From Numida meleagris (taxonomy: Eukaryota > Chordata > Aves > Galliformes > Numididae), in contig NC_034411.1 in NCBI RefSeq assembly GCF_002078875.1, positions 1,780,308 through 1,844,307 on the forward strand: a DNA stretch of 64,000 nt. Direction: 5' to 3'. Shown in pieces: positions 12,905 through 25,500 of this stretch (positions are counted from its first letter, which is position 1; each line of letters starts with the position of its first letter). The notes below the pieces were generated by a model. The model was not told where the DNA came from. It did no database searches and saw only the letters and a program-made list of their open reading frames with translations. A program made the position numbers and the translations under genes.

Positions 12905-13060
12905 CGTGTGTTGTCACTCCAGTACTAATAACATGTGATGGTCTAATTGTATTAGCAATTTTCCATCATATTATATTAATATGCATCATACTAGTATCCA
13001 TTTTCGCTAATGTGACATGAAAGGCAGTAATTTGATTACTTTTCTGTACCATTATGGGGA
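12905..13060. promoter_or_regulatory. Candidate conserved non-coding element
   Basis: An AT-rich block with closely packed homeodomain-like cores (TCTAATTGTATTAGCAATT, GTAATTTGATTAC) and no repeats, in a gene-poor setting. Such blocks often prove to be conserved enhancers near developmental genes. Conservation cannot be seen from one sequence, so this is inference from composition only. Confidence 0.18.
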
Positions 13061-13219
13061 AGGAGTTTGGCCTTCTGGATGGCTGTGCTCTTGGCCTGGC
13101 CCTGGCCTGTCACTTTCCCTCAGGCACCTCACTGCCCCACTGTCAGACACACAGTTCATAGAGCTCTAGGGAGCAACGGGTAAAAGCTGCTGGCAGCATG
13201 GGCAGGATCAGACCAAAAA

Positions 13220-13530
13220 CATAGAATCATAGGGGTTGGAAGGGACCTCTGGAGATCATTGAGTCCAACTGCCTGCTAAATGCATGTTCCCTACAGTAGG
13301 TTGCACTGGAAACTGTCCAGACACGCCTAGAATATCTCCAAAGAAAGAGACTCCACAATATCTCTGGGCAGCATGTTCCAGAGCTCTGTCACCTTCACAG
13401 TAAAGAAGTTATTTTGGCCTTCTTGGCCACAAGGGCACACTGCTGGCTCACAACCAGCCTGTTGTTCACCAAGACGCCTAGGTCCTGCTCCTCAGAGCTC
13501 CTCTCCCACAGGTCAGCTTGTATTTATGCA
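13220..13530 (-). mobile_element. CR1 LINE 3' fragment, antisense
   Basis: On the + strand the sequence begins with CATAGAATCATAGGGGTTGGAAGGGACCT, the reverse complement of a CR1 3' end, so the element lies on the minus strand. It continues through the antisense of the 3' UTR and the end of ORF2 (TCTCTGGGCAGCATGTTCCAG, CCTTCACAGTAAAGAAGTT), then after an apparent internal loss through TTGGCCACAAGGGCACACTG and CACCAAGACGCCTAGGTCCT. These match an older CR1 subfamily more diverged than the 7.2 kb copy. Confidence 0.88.
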
Positions 13531-14292
13531 CACAAGGGTCCCATGCATCCCAGTGTTGTCTCATACAGCTTCCAGAACTACTAGCTACCTTTGAAATTAA
13601 CAGAAGCATTCATATAGCAAAGGCCTCACCTACTCAGAGGCCTCAGTCCTGATAGTGCACATCAATGAAATTCTACCTGCTTGTGTGTTGTGCCTTTCGT
13701 AATGCTTCTTTCTTCTTTTATGGGCAAACCTCACTCTGTGCCTGCCAGAGCCCTTCTGTAGTCATGTTACCTCTGTTGTGCCCTTTAAAGAGGTAAATAC
13801 AGCTGCTTGGGAAGCTAGAAGTGGCTGACAGCATGGCGGACTTTGAGGATGGTGATGTTATGCTTCAATTCCAAGATCAAGAGTTTCTTTTCTTGCAGCT
13901 TTGAGCAAATGCTGTAGTACCAGTGCATCTGGCCCACAGCTGTAAAATGAGAATAATATACAGATTATTTCCTCTTTTGCTTTGCAAGTTTTCTGTAGCA
14001 GAGACTGTCTTACCCTGGCTATTCGTGGCCACTGGGGCACTCCTGACAGATCCATGGCATAACCAAACAAGCCAGCATCTTCTCCATCCAAGCAGCATTC
14101 ACTACAAAGCCACAACACAGCCACCACTTCTTTCTCTAATTAAAGAGCTGGTGGCATGGGAAAGGTTTCTGCAGGTCTGCTCACCAGAACAGGCGAAGGG
14201 AGGAGATACACAGCAGCACTGGGCAAGGCAGGACATGTGCCCACCACATGCCAACTTAAACAGGGGATGAGCCAGCTCACCTGGTCACTCAC

Positions 14293-14404
14293 CTGCTGCA
14301 TGGCAGATACTTCTGCTAAATCATGCAAGTTTTGATAGTCCCACGATGCTGACTTGCTCCCATGCCCAGAAGGGTAGTCAAATCTCATCCAGCGTCTCAG
14401 TTTA
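14293..14404 (-). other. Candidate coding exon (unrecognised protein)
   Basis: Minus-strand segment of 112 bases between an acceptor (TTTATTGTTCTACAG) and a good donor (CATGCAGCAG then GTGAGT). Only one frame is open: 37 codons, beginning phase 2 and ending phase 0. The translation has coding-like composition (RWMRFDYPSGHG early, LHDLAEVSAMQQ at its end). The phases fit with candidates at 31243-31310 (upstream) and 4490-4675 (downstream). Directly upstream on the same strand a different frame is open for about 70 protein-like codons up to a TAA at the splice site, so the boundary may be wrong or the whole may be chance. I know no family that matches. Confidence 0.2.
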
Positions 14405-16599
14405 CTGTAGAACAATAAACCATGGGAGCGTGCCATAAATCCTGGTAATGTGCTCGAAGAAAGGCAGCCGCACCGAGGTCAGAGCCAGAGCTTCTTGGGA
14501 ATTTTCAGACAAAAGATTTTTCATCAGAAATTGCTGATTCACTGAAACTGAAGCTTTTCCATACAGCAAACCAATCTCATGGAAGCCTTCATTAGGGGAG
14601 ATCTCCCTGGCCCCAGGTAGGATTAATGATGAGAAAAAGAGAGGCAGAAGCCTCCTCTGAAATGACCCAACAGCCACAGCTTTCACCTGGACCACAGGGA
14701 CCAGCGCCAGAACTATCCCACGCATCACATCATCTATCCCACAGCCCTTACAGCTGGATTGGCCCCAGCTCCTGCCAGATATCACATATTCACTTATTTG
14801 GGGAGAGGGATGCCATGTGCCAGCAGTCAGAGGTCTCAGTGAGCGTACAGGAGGTGGGAGCACTGACCCTTCTCTCCAAATCTCCCTTGGTAGCACTTGG
14901 CTGTGCTTGTTTCCAGGTAGCTAATTGCTGATGCCCCAACAGGGGGATGAAGCCCACTCTTAAATCCAAGGCTTTCTCCCCCTGCTTCTCATTTTGCCAT
15001 GTAGTGACTCCTCATCCCTCTACCCCCTCCAGCCCTTTTGTTGGCACCGGCTGCCTCCCGGGGACAAGGAAAAACTACAGGAAAGACCCCAGAAAAGCAC
15101 ACTGCAGGCGCAGCTGTAAATCTTGCTGGGCTCTGGAGACATGGGACTGTGGCAGGACAGATATATGAGTCGGGAGGGGCAGCGGGAGAAGCAATGCACT
15201 GATCTCCTGCATTCATCTCTCAAACTTCACTCTGACGCAAGCTCCCACTGTGTTCAGGAACGGGTTGCCCCTTTGATGGGAGGTGATGAGATCCTGAGCT
15301 GTTCCCAAGTGGCAGGAGAAGGGTTAACAGGCTGGCCTCAGCAAACAGCAATGCTTGTGTGTAATGTGCCAGGGGAAGCAGCCTGGGCCTCCACTGGTTT
15401 CTGTAACCCAAGCAGAACTCTTCCTAAAACCAAGCTGCGTGTTCTCAAGCACCTGCCTGGACAGGAGAGGACAGCTGGCACACGTCTCAACCAACACACG
15501 TACCCTGTGCACTGTGCCTGGTTCAGGCTGTGGCTTGTTTCTCCTCCTTGTTTGTGATTACAAAGCAGAAACACCCAAATGCCCCAGAATGTCCCTGCAG
15601 TATTTTTGGCACGTTCAGGCACAGAAGGTACCGTATGTCCTGTGAAAAATCTCCTGACAGGGGGTTTACAGCCTGATTTTCAAACCAGATTTCAGGCAAA
15701 ACTGCCAAGCAACACTGAACTGTTGCAGTTGTGGGGCTCTGAGAGCATGACCTGATTGGGAGCTGAAGACCTGTCCCCAGGCCAGGTCTCACTTCAAAAC
15801 TCTGAGCAGGATCTGAAGCAAGTGCTGCAGCAACAGAGCTACCCTGAATTTACAGCGAGTTTGGCGGTGAGGTGGATGAGGAAAGCATTCAACAAGCTAT
15901 TTTCGTACTGAAACCCAGTGAAATTCTATGGACAATGCAAACACCAACACCATGATACTCAGGTGAACACCTGGATGATCTTGGAGAGCTTGCTTGCCAA
16001 GCAGTGCTATTGGATGCCACTGCAATGACTCAAAATCAGTTATGTAAAATGTAAAATTATCATTTGGAAATCACTCTCTCTGAATAATTCAGTCATTGAC
16101 TTTCACATCAAACAACCATTCCAGCCACCCACACACACAGTTCAGTCTCCTGCTTAGTTTTAAACTCTCTTTAATTATCTGCATTAACCTACCGCATTGC
16201 TATTTCATCCCTATTTCATGCCGGGGGAGGGGTCAGAGCTTTGATAAAGCACAACGACCTGGAAGACTTTGAGCTGTCCTTCTGCTCCTCTTCCACTGTG
16301 GGGCTGCCTTCATCCTGAGTCAGAGCAAGGACAGAGGCACCACAGCCTGCAGAAACTGTCTCAGCATGGGGCAAAATGCTCAACACGGAGCACCAGGCCT
16401 GTCCCCACCCAAACCCCTGCACCCTCCCTGGCAGGAGGTGTTGCATCCACACCTTCTCCACTGCTCCTAATTGCAATAGCATCCCCTGTGCATCAGGATT
16501 GTGTCTCATCAGGCTGGCCAGAAGCTTAAAGAAACAGTCCAGAGCAAAAGTTTGTTCGCCCCCATTTCTAACCCCGTATTTTCCCTCACTTTGACAACA

Positions 16600-16870
16600 T
16601 GTTTAACTTAGTTTCACATTTTATTTGTCTACTGAACTCCCTAAGTTAGGCAAATCAGTATTGTGTGTGCAGTTTGATTTAATTAGTAATTGGGGAAATA
16701 GGTCTGGCATGTTTCATGGAGGCTTGGGGAAATTGTCAATTAGCATTGTGTTAATTGGTGTCTGCTGTCCTTGCTTTTTAGTTTTTAACCCCTTTTACCT
16801 TGTTCCCACTTTCAGTATGTAAAATCTGACTGCTTATTATTCTTTAAGTAAAGGATTAATTGCTTGCATT
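16600..16870. promoter_or_regulatory. Candidate conserved non-coding element
   Basis: Repeat-free AT-rich block with three homeodomain-type clusters: TTTAATTAGTAATTGG at 16677-16692, GTCAATTAGC near 16735-16744 and GTTAATTGG near 16750-16758. The density of TAATTA-type cores is higher than in its surroundings. A developmental enhancer is a reasonable guess; no direct evidence exists in the sequence. Confidence 0.22.
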
Positions 16871-17959
16871 CCTGCCTGCGCTGGGCGTCCTCTTCCCCCC
16901 GGTGTGGAGGGATTGGTGTGTGGCTGTAGGGCAGCTTCTGCTGCTGCCACAGCCAGCCCTGCTAGCACATGTCTAGAAGTCTGCAGAAGAGCTGTGTCCT
17001 CATCACCTGAGGCTTTCTCCCACTGAAAGACCCTCTATGCCAGGGTTTGAACTTCACCTCATTCTTGGCATAGGAGAATTCCCACTAGCAGCAGCTCAGG
17101 CTTTATCTTAATCATCAAAAATCCATTTACAAATTAATAGGAGCTGAAAACAGAAGCAATGCAGTCTCTGTGGTGGATGTTTGTTGAGCTCCCAGGACCA
17201 GCATACACAGTCAGCAGGGGCTGCTCTGGAGGGACCTGGGCCTGGGATCAGAAAAAAAATGAGAAGAAAACCATCACTGGCAAAGGTAATAAGAGCAAAA
17301 ACAGGAAGTTTGTTGCAAAGTTGTCTGGAAAACCACAGAGGGAAACTTACCTTGTGGAGTAGGCCAGGTTAAGTTCACTTAACTGCTCCAAAACCAGCAT
17401 GGCATTTCCAAGGTTGGGGCAGAAGGATCATAGTCTAAGTGGTTTCCATCCAACCCTGCCCCTGCCTGCAGCAGTAATTTTGGTTAGCCTTCATAGCAGA
17501 CCTCTTTGTTTACTGTCCTAAAAATTTAGCATGAGCTTTTGTCCTGGCCAGAACAACACAGGATAAATCACGACTGAAGGTATTCGGTGAGGATGAACCT
17601 AAGGAAAGGAGCAGCTGCACGCAAAGGCTAACTGCTGAGCTCAGCCACAAGCAGGCTAGGCCTTCTCAGTGAGCCCCACTGTCAGCCAGGGCAATTTACC
17701 TGCAGAAGATGAGCCAGGAGCTGAGCAAGTCAGCTAAGTAGTAATTTGAGGGGGTAACGTAGCCAGCTCGTGAGGAGGTTAGAGGGGTTTTAAATGATGT
17801 TTGCGTAGAATCGGAAACTAATAATTAAAGCAGTGAATCATCTATACTAATACCATCTTCACAATAATTATCTCACCAGAATTTCAGAGACTGAATGATT
17901 TTCTATTGGATTTACAATTAATTTTGTAAAAATAACAAATCCTCCCTAAGAGAGACTAT

Positions 17960-18240
17960 AGTACTATAATGATAGTACTTGAAAGTGCCATACAGTCATT
18001 AGCCAGTTGATCTTCACAACAGTGCTGTATGGTAGGGAAGTATCCTTATCTCCACTTGGGAAGCATGAAGACAGGGACATTGAGCTCTGCTTTCAACCAA
18101 AGCTGTGCAAATGTGCCACACTTCAGCCATCTCACACAACCTGGAGTGCCAAGGACATACATTTAATCCACCGTCTCATTCAAACCACAAAACAGGTGTC
18201 TGACAAGGCAGGAATTGAAGCTCATCTAAGAGTTTTGGTC
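17960..18240 (-). repeat. Ancient SINE relic (MIR-type), antisense
   Basis: On the + strand the order GTGCCATACAGTCATTAGCCAG, GATCTTCACAACAGTGCTGTATGGTAGGGA, TATCCTTATCTCCACTTGGGAAGCATGAAGACAGGGACA and later GGCAGGAATTGAAG follows an antisense MIR-type SINE (TCCTCACAACAACCCTATGAGGTAGG, CCATTTTACAGATGAGGAAACTG and a box-B-like GGGATTCGAA). It is heavily diverged, as expected for a repeat older than the bird radiation. Confidence 0.5.
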
Positions 18241-18789
18241 ATCTGTCCTCTATTTTCAAGAGTGTCTTCCAGAGCATTTCTATTCAGGTGCAGTTGCTGC
18301 CAGCCCTGCACATAGCAGGAATCCAGTATTGCCAGCAATCCTGCATTGCTATAGTTTTGACTTCTGCAAAGAGCCAGGAACCAGCACATAGAAAATAGTA
18401 GGCTGAGCTAGAAGAAATTCAACCGTGTATTTTTATTTTATTTTTTTTAATAAAAAAGTTAATGCAAGTTAGAATGGAGTTTGGTCCTCAGTTCCTTGAG
18501 AGTTGCAAAGATCCTCCATCCCTAAGAGTAACAGAGGGAAATGGGTCTATAACCAGCCTGGGCAGTCCCACCTAGGCACTCTGTCTTCCTACCACCTTCC
18601 TACCAGCATATTATCTCCAAAATGAAGGATGCCCCTTGAACCCAGCATATGGGGCTTTAGCTGCTGTGTGGAATCTCACTAGCCACAGATACCTATAAAA
18701 TCCCATGCCCTCCCAAAGTATGACTGTATGACTCCTTAAGTTATTCTTGGGTAGTGGCAGGAGTTTAAAAAGCAGAGTGGTTGGAGAGG

Positions 18790-19570
18790 ATCGTGGATGT
18801 GTTCAGATATGTATTAATTAGAATTCCTGCACAGTTTTATTCTGTTAATTATAGCTTAATTTGATTGCTTAATAGCTCTGGTTTTCGTAATGTTTAGCAC
18901 CTGTTGTAAATTGCACAAGATAAATCGTCTTCTACCATCTACTTTGTTTACTCCCAAATTTTGCATTTCCCTTTCAGCCTGTGGCTTTGGATTTGAGCTG
19001 TCTCCTTTTCTCGCCTTTGTTTTTTTCACCAAAGAAATCTTTTTTTTCAATGGGCTATTTAACCAATGAAGTGGGTTTCATTTAAATACTTTCTTAAAAG
19101 CTACAGCTTTAAAAATAATAACGGGTAAAGCGGAGTATTCACACACTGTTAAGTGTGCAAATGTTGACCTGTGGTATTATGCAGACTTTCATTTATGGGT
19201 CATTCATTCTTTTTGTTGTTTCCTTCTCCCTTTTCAGTGTGAGGAGGGGGGATGGTTATCCTTCTCTTGCAGGATTATTAGACAGAAGTAGAGGCCCTGC
19301 ATCATTAATTGATTTCTTCCATACATTACACTATGATACAATTTTTCAAGGCTGTGCATAATTGTGTTCCCTTTACCGCTGCTCTATGTTCTGTCCTTGT
19401 CATATTGTCATTGAAGGCTGATTCCACCCTCTGTAATTGGAGATGTTCTACTTTTGGACAAAGGTGTGGGGGCAGCTCAGGGGAACAGCGCTGACATTTA
19501 CTTCATCAATTTATTTTTATTGTTCCTACATTTATTGCAGCTATAACAGCCCTTTAATAGTTATATCTCC
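18790..19570. promoter_or_regulatory. Candidate conserved non-coding element cluster
   Basis: A long AT-rich, repeat-free block with many homeodomain-like cores: ATTAATTAG near 18814, GTTAATTATAG near 18845, TGATTGCTTAATAG near 18861 and ATTAATTGATTTC near 19304. It also has pyrimidine stretches and no CR1 or SINE insertion. This combination is typical of enhancer-rich deserts, but conservation is not observable here. Confidence 0.22.
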
Positions 19571-22500
19571 TCCCTGTAGGGTATTCTGGTATTTGAAATT
19601 TTTTTAACTCATTTGTTCTCATAGATAACAGTAAAGTGCATTTCATGCTAACCTTTAGGTTTCAATCTTCTCTCTTTCTTTGGCTCTGAAGCAGTTGCAG
19701 CTTTAAACTTTTACTGCATTGTCAGTCTAAAGGCCACTACCACTGAGTCCATTCTAACACTGGAGTAACCACAAATTAGTGGTCCTGAAAATTTCAGGGA
19801 GGCTAGTCCTAAAACAAGAGCACAGCTATTACCATAATTCAAAATTTGCCGTCCTTTAAATAGAGGGGGAGAAAAATACAGTAAATGCTAGCATCGAGTC
19901 TCCTTTTACAGTCTTCAGTCAAATAAGGGTCATGATTACCTCTTTACGACTGATAAAGTAACTGACTCAACCACCTCTGTGCTCATGCCCTTCAATACCT
20001 GCATGCACACTAAACGAGGTGAACACTTAAATAGAACCACACTTCATCCACAGCTTTCTCTTTGTCCCTTCCACCCCCTTCCTTCACGGATGGACCTTTT
20101 CTCTCTGTAGGCTTTTATCACACTTGCTGCTTAATCTGCAATTTCATTGCACCATGGAAGATATACGATCTCTAATTACCTCATGAGTGGGTTTCAGGGG
20201 TAATTTCCACTAGTCAGGGATATCCCTTCTCATCCCTGAGCCTTCCAGCATGGACTCTCTAACATATGCTGCTGTCCTGGTGAAACCTGACCCTGGGCAC
20301 CAGTTCCCCATCTTGGTACCTCACCAACACTGAAACAAGTGAAGCTGAAAACAAGCAGTGCCACTGGATCACCTCCAGCATGTGTGTTCTTCAAACATGA
20401 ACAAAAAGCCTCTTGCTCCACAAGTCTTACCTGTAGATTTTGCGCCACTGACAGTGAACAGTTTTGCAGGAATGGAGCAGAAGCCTGCAAAAGCCATGGA
20501 GTCAGTGTTGACAAGGGACTTTCTAGCATGCAGTGAACCTGAGCACCCAATCCAGAAGGATACAATGCCCAGAAAATGCACATTTCTTCAAAAAAGAAAG
20601 AGACATCCCTGCTGGAACCATAGGAATAGCTAGTTGTTCAACTTTAACATTTTAAAATATTTTTTTAATGCTCTTGGCAAAGCCATTTCTCACCCCACCT
20701 CCCTTGGATCCCTGGCTTTTGCTACACAGAGATGCTCTTTTTCCTCAAAGTCTCTTGTCTTAAAGACACTGTCAAGAAACAGATAATTAAAGTGAATGGA
20801 GACATTTGGAGAGAGGGCAAATTAGGCTAGGGAGATAAACTAGAAATGAGATAATAAAGGACAAGAAATGAGGACTTAAACTGGCGGTAAAACCCATGTT
20901 TTTAATGGAGCTGCTTGACTTTCTCTACCAAATGTACCCAAAGTAATCTTTCAGCGGATTTTATGTGCTCTGTGGAGCATCTACTCATAGCTACCGCCTT
21001 CTGATCATGTGCGGTTATTTGGCTATCTTACTGGTTGATTTTCTGACCTTCAGGGGAGGTGATTAGTCCGCAGTTAGCCCACTGCTCTCCCAGAGCACTA
21101 ACCCTGTTTTCTGCAGTGTTACTGGTGTCAAAGCTCGAAGCACTGCTCCCAGTCCGTCCTCATCTTGCATGCATCACATTGGGTCCATGCACACAAACAT
21201 GAAGCGCTGAAGTCCGCAGCAGTAACAACTCAAGGAAGGTGGGGGCACAGCGTATCAGTCAGTCTTATCAACACGCCCCCAGAGCAATTAATTTATTTGC
21301 TATATTTGAATTGTTCCATTTAGCAGATCAAGACTATCCATATAAATGTATTTAGAAATAAGTACTCAAGCCCTCAGTGCCGTCCTCCTCCTAGGTTTAG
21401 CTTTTGAGAAAAGCTGACAGACGTGCATGAAGGTTACAACTCTTACCGTTTTCCCATGCAAAATGCCAGAAGAATGACATGGTGCAGGCTGTGAAGTCAC
21501 ACTCTCGTGGATGAGTTGGTACTTGCCTTCATTGCAGGACCAGTTTTCATGATCTGGCTTTCTCTCACCATGATAAAAATAGCCTACACTGGTAGGAAAA
21601 GGTGCAGTTTAAATCACAATTCCCTGGTGTTATTTGTGAAAGCAATACCTGTGTATTGCTCCAATCTTAGTGACTTTTGTTTACAAAAAGTACAGTGTAA
21701 AAAGTACGGTGAGAAAGTACATTGTACACGAGGAGAGATTTGCTTTTCAGACTATGTCATCTGAATACTTCCAGGAAGTCATAAAAAAATATTGTTTGTA
21801 TTTTTCATGTGAAATGGGAAGGAAATTCTCTAAACATTTCTGAGAAAGAAAAACAATAACTAAATAATAATAATTTATAACAACTGAATTGTTATCCCTG
21901 CAAAAACCTCAAGTTTTTATTTTCAGTGAAGTCGAAGCAAGTTTTCAAATCTTCATGGTCTAAGAATTATCTTGCTTTGTATTTATCAAGGATACGCTTG
22001 CACCTAATGTCTCACCCACATGTTGCAGGTGTTCCAGCTTTTGACTGCAGACGGTGATGTGCAGTGAGAGGTCTACCACCTGCACACTGTCCCCTCATCA
22101 AAACCATGCAGAAGCAGCCCTCTCATTCAGAAATGTAAGCCAAACCCTCATTGTCCAGCCTCCGGGGAGCAGTGCTGACCCAAGGATTGACTCTAATCCA
22201 AGTGATTAAGGCAGTGAACAAACTCTCCTGCTGCTTATAAAAGCTCTCCCCAAAAGAAGCTGCATTCATTGTAAAGCTAACGACAATGCAGGGTATCTTC
22301 AAAGACCGATGAGCAGTCACACACGAAGGAAAAATAATTGTGCAAGGGTATGTGTCTGCAACCCCAGGGCTCCCACCCCAGCAGGACCACGTGGCTCCGC
22401 TCCTCAGGCGAAGCCAGCCATGGTTTCTTAATTAATCCTTGGTCTCATTTGGCCATGTCCTGCCACAGCTTCTGCACTACCCCTTGCAATCCCTCTAACC

Positions 22501-25500
22501 AGTCATTCACAAAAGTATTTGGGGGAGTATCAACCCAGGAAGATGATTACAACATGTAAGAGCCCACCATGTCTTTAACCCATAATGGAAATATCACAAA
22601 AATCAGTCATCTGGTCTCTCTGGTGGCCCATGCTTTTGCACCTAATTGCTAGATATGGCTACACATGCACTGAGAACCTGAGATGTCACAAAGTGGGGTG
22701 CAGGGGTGTAATTCCCAATCCTGATTAAGTAAGATAAGAGGGAAGCCATGCCTTGGAACCATTCTCTATTTGTAAGTCTTGCAGTACCAGAGCACGGATT
22801 ATTCCCAGCTCTGAGCAGACTACTCTAGTTGAAATAGAAAATCAATATGCAAAAAAAAAAACAGAGATAGCAGCTTTTCCCATTTAATTTCTCTTTCGGC
22901 AGCTCTTCAGGACTGTCACCCACAGAGGAGCAAAGACCAAAGCACTAAGATGTCCCAAGCTAACAGGAACATTTCCCAAAGGGGAGATTCTCCCTTCTCT
23001 CCAGGGCAAATAGCTGACACTGCAGTTCTAGATACCTAGGTAGATGCTTGTTTAGCAAGATGCATTTGTACAGTCATTGCTTTAAGCAGCAGAATGGACT
23101 CATTTAAGTTCTCACGATATGGAAGAAAGAGTGTTCTGCTTTGTAAGTATAATACTTTCCATTGGTGCAGATTTACCTACAGTTTTCTCAGCTGGCAAAC
23201 GCCCACAAACACCAAGTGAGATATATCAGTGAAAGAGTGAAGCTTAAACCTCCGGAATAAAAAGACTCATCTTAGGAGCTTGTTGTTTTTTGGAGCTCTT
23301 AACAGTTCTTGCTTCTGAGCTACACCCACAACCAGCAGAGCTGGAGTTACTAACACTAGAACATCCTCCATGGCAAGAAAAAGGAAGAAGCAACCACCAC
23401 AGCACCGATCAGAAGTGAAAGTCTCAAACCACTGGAGCTGCTACCTGCACCAGTTCATGTTGTGTTTCTCTTCAACATCCCTGTTTGCCAAGAAAGGCAA
23501 CAGAACCCAAACAGATGAAGAAGAAAACGAAAGCAAAGGCCGCAGGTCAAATCAGGTTCCGTAATAACAGAAAACAGCAATTATAACATTGAATTTTCCA
23601 CACTATCCTACATATAAGGTTATGTCGCAGTTCCTGTTAGGATCCTCCCAGTGTTTTGATTCCAGTGGATTTAAAATTAAACCACAAAAAATGTTGTTAC
23701 TCTTTGTTTGTCCTTTGCTCACAGGTAAGACTGATTTCACGACTGTAAAACTAACATCAGTTAAAGCTTTTATTAACTTACTTATAAGAGACCTGAAAAG
23801 CAACAACAGGAGTTGAAGCAAGGTGTGTTTGTGTCAGGTGGAAAACGCTGATCAACTTTTCCAAAGTGGCAGATTTTAAAGCCAAATCCCAAAGCAATAT
23901 AAACCTCTCTGTAACTGGGGATAGGATGGGAAGTTTCTGTAAAAAGCCCTGAGATGTCTTATCCAGATTTCTCTGCTTGGAAACACTATTTTGTGCTCTA
24001 GGTAAACATATTTTGGATACTGTTTCAGGCATTTTGATGTTTGACTGATCCAAGACTTAACTCCTTCTAGAGCAGCACACTTGCCCTTCAAAGATGAATT
24101 TCTAGAGATTTGCAACAGGGAGGCTTGAGACACTTCTGAGTTATTCGCTCCTGTCTCTTTCCCTCCCTTCTCCCAAGAAGAAATTTTCCCGGTGACCAAA
24201 TTTCCCTGTGCCAGTTACATCAGAGAAGAACTTAGCCTTTTTGGTTAAAATCAATCACAGACTTCTCTGCAGTCTGAGACACTTCTGTTTGTCTTTTCTT
24301 ACCTCTCATTTCCCCATTTTCAGGTTTAGCACTGGTTGTTTTTGACCTTGCAGACTTTGTTCCCCACCCTGTGTTTCTAACTTAGTTTCCTGTTTACCGT
24401 GAACGATACTTTATTTCACTTTTGCTAATAAAAGTGAAATTCTGATTAGTTCACCTTTAGAAGTGTATAGCACAAAGGTCACTGGGAATGTCTTAGAGAT
24501 GACTTTCTCTCTTGCTACAGGTTCATTGTGCTTTTTTTTTCCTTTTAAATTTAATCTATTATTTATTAATAACATCTCTTGATAGGGCCTTTGTTATGCC
24601 TAGCTGAAACTTCTTCTAAAGTGCTTCTCAGTAGGCTCTGTGCAACTCCCCTTTGATTACCATGTGATTAGTTTGTTCAGCTGATGGCCTTTCTTCTCCA
24701 AAATACTCATTGTGTCTCCTGCCTCCTATGCAGCTCTTAAGAATTTAAATGAACCATTTTATTTCTTCCTACAAGTGAGAATCGACAAACCCAGCCCCAC
24801 CCTTCTGCTTTCACTTTTAGTGTGCCTAATAAAAAGTAGTGTGAGGGTTGGGTGTTTTTTGTTGTTGTTTTCTAGAGGTCATGGCTAATGGAGAATTTTA
24901 TGTTGTTTCTGGCATTGTTTGTCTTGCCTCCCACAAGATGACATGCTCCCAAGGACTGAAAGACAGTGGCATAAATGTCAGAGAAATGCCTCCGTTTATG
25001 TCACGTCTAATTAGACATTTGTACTTGTGGGACAAATACCTTCACCATAAAATGCAAAGCTCAGTCTTGCTTAACACATACTCACAGAGACTTGCAAGGA
25101 GAAAGCGTCATAAACAGCACACAGACCTATCCAGATACCATCCAGATAAACCTACCCCATGGGTTAACTTAGACACCACACCAAGTCTGATGCAATTTCT
25201 CCCAGCCTTTTAGTTCAGGCCTCCACAATACTCACTCCCCTCCTCACTTCTGCCTCAGCAGTCTTCCAACACGTGAAATGAAGGCACCTTCCTATGCTGT
25301 GCTTTAGCAAACTGATTTCCAGAAAGAGAGAAAATCCTTGACCAGAAGCTCATACACCAACAAACTAAAAACCAATGAACATGGCCAATTGTTTGAAACC
25401 TATGCCCAGGGCTCCCAGGTCTTGGGGTACAGCACAGGATAGCTCCTGCGCTGCTGTGCAGGCCCTACCCATCATCTGCTCATCCAACAACCATCCCTAC

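Larger units (their letters stand above)
9812..13219. other. Gene-free non-coding stretch
   Basis: No recognisable gene. It contains one ancient SINE-like relic (about 10845-11000) and an AT-rich candidate regulatory block (about 12905-13060). Open frames here are short and show no domain. Confidence 0.6.

Noticed and set aside
14402..14896. 164-codon minus-strand open frame with a protein-like C-terminal part
   Set aside because: It ends at a TAA exactly at the acceptor of the candidate exon at 14293-14404, has no recognisable domain, and about this many such frames are expected by chance. Kept only as context for that exon.
20412..20480. Minus-strand acceptor-donor pair near 20.4 kb
   Set aside because: All three frames are open over a very short segment, so there is no coding evidence. 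It shows how frequent pseudo-exons are here.
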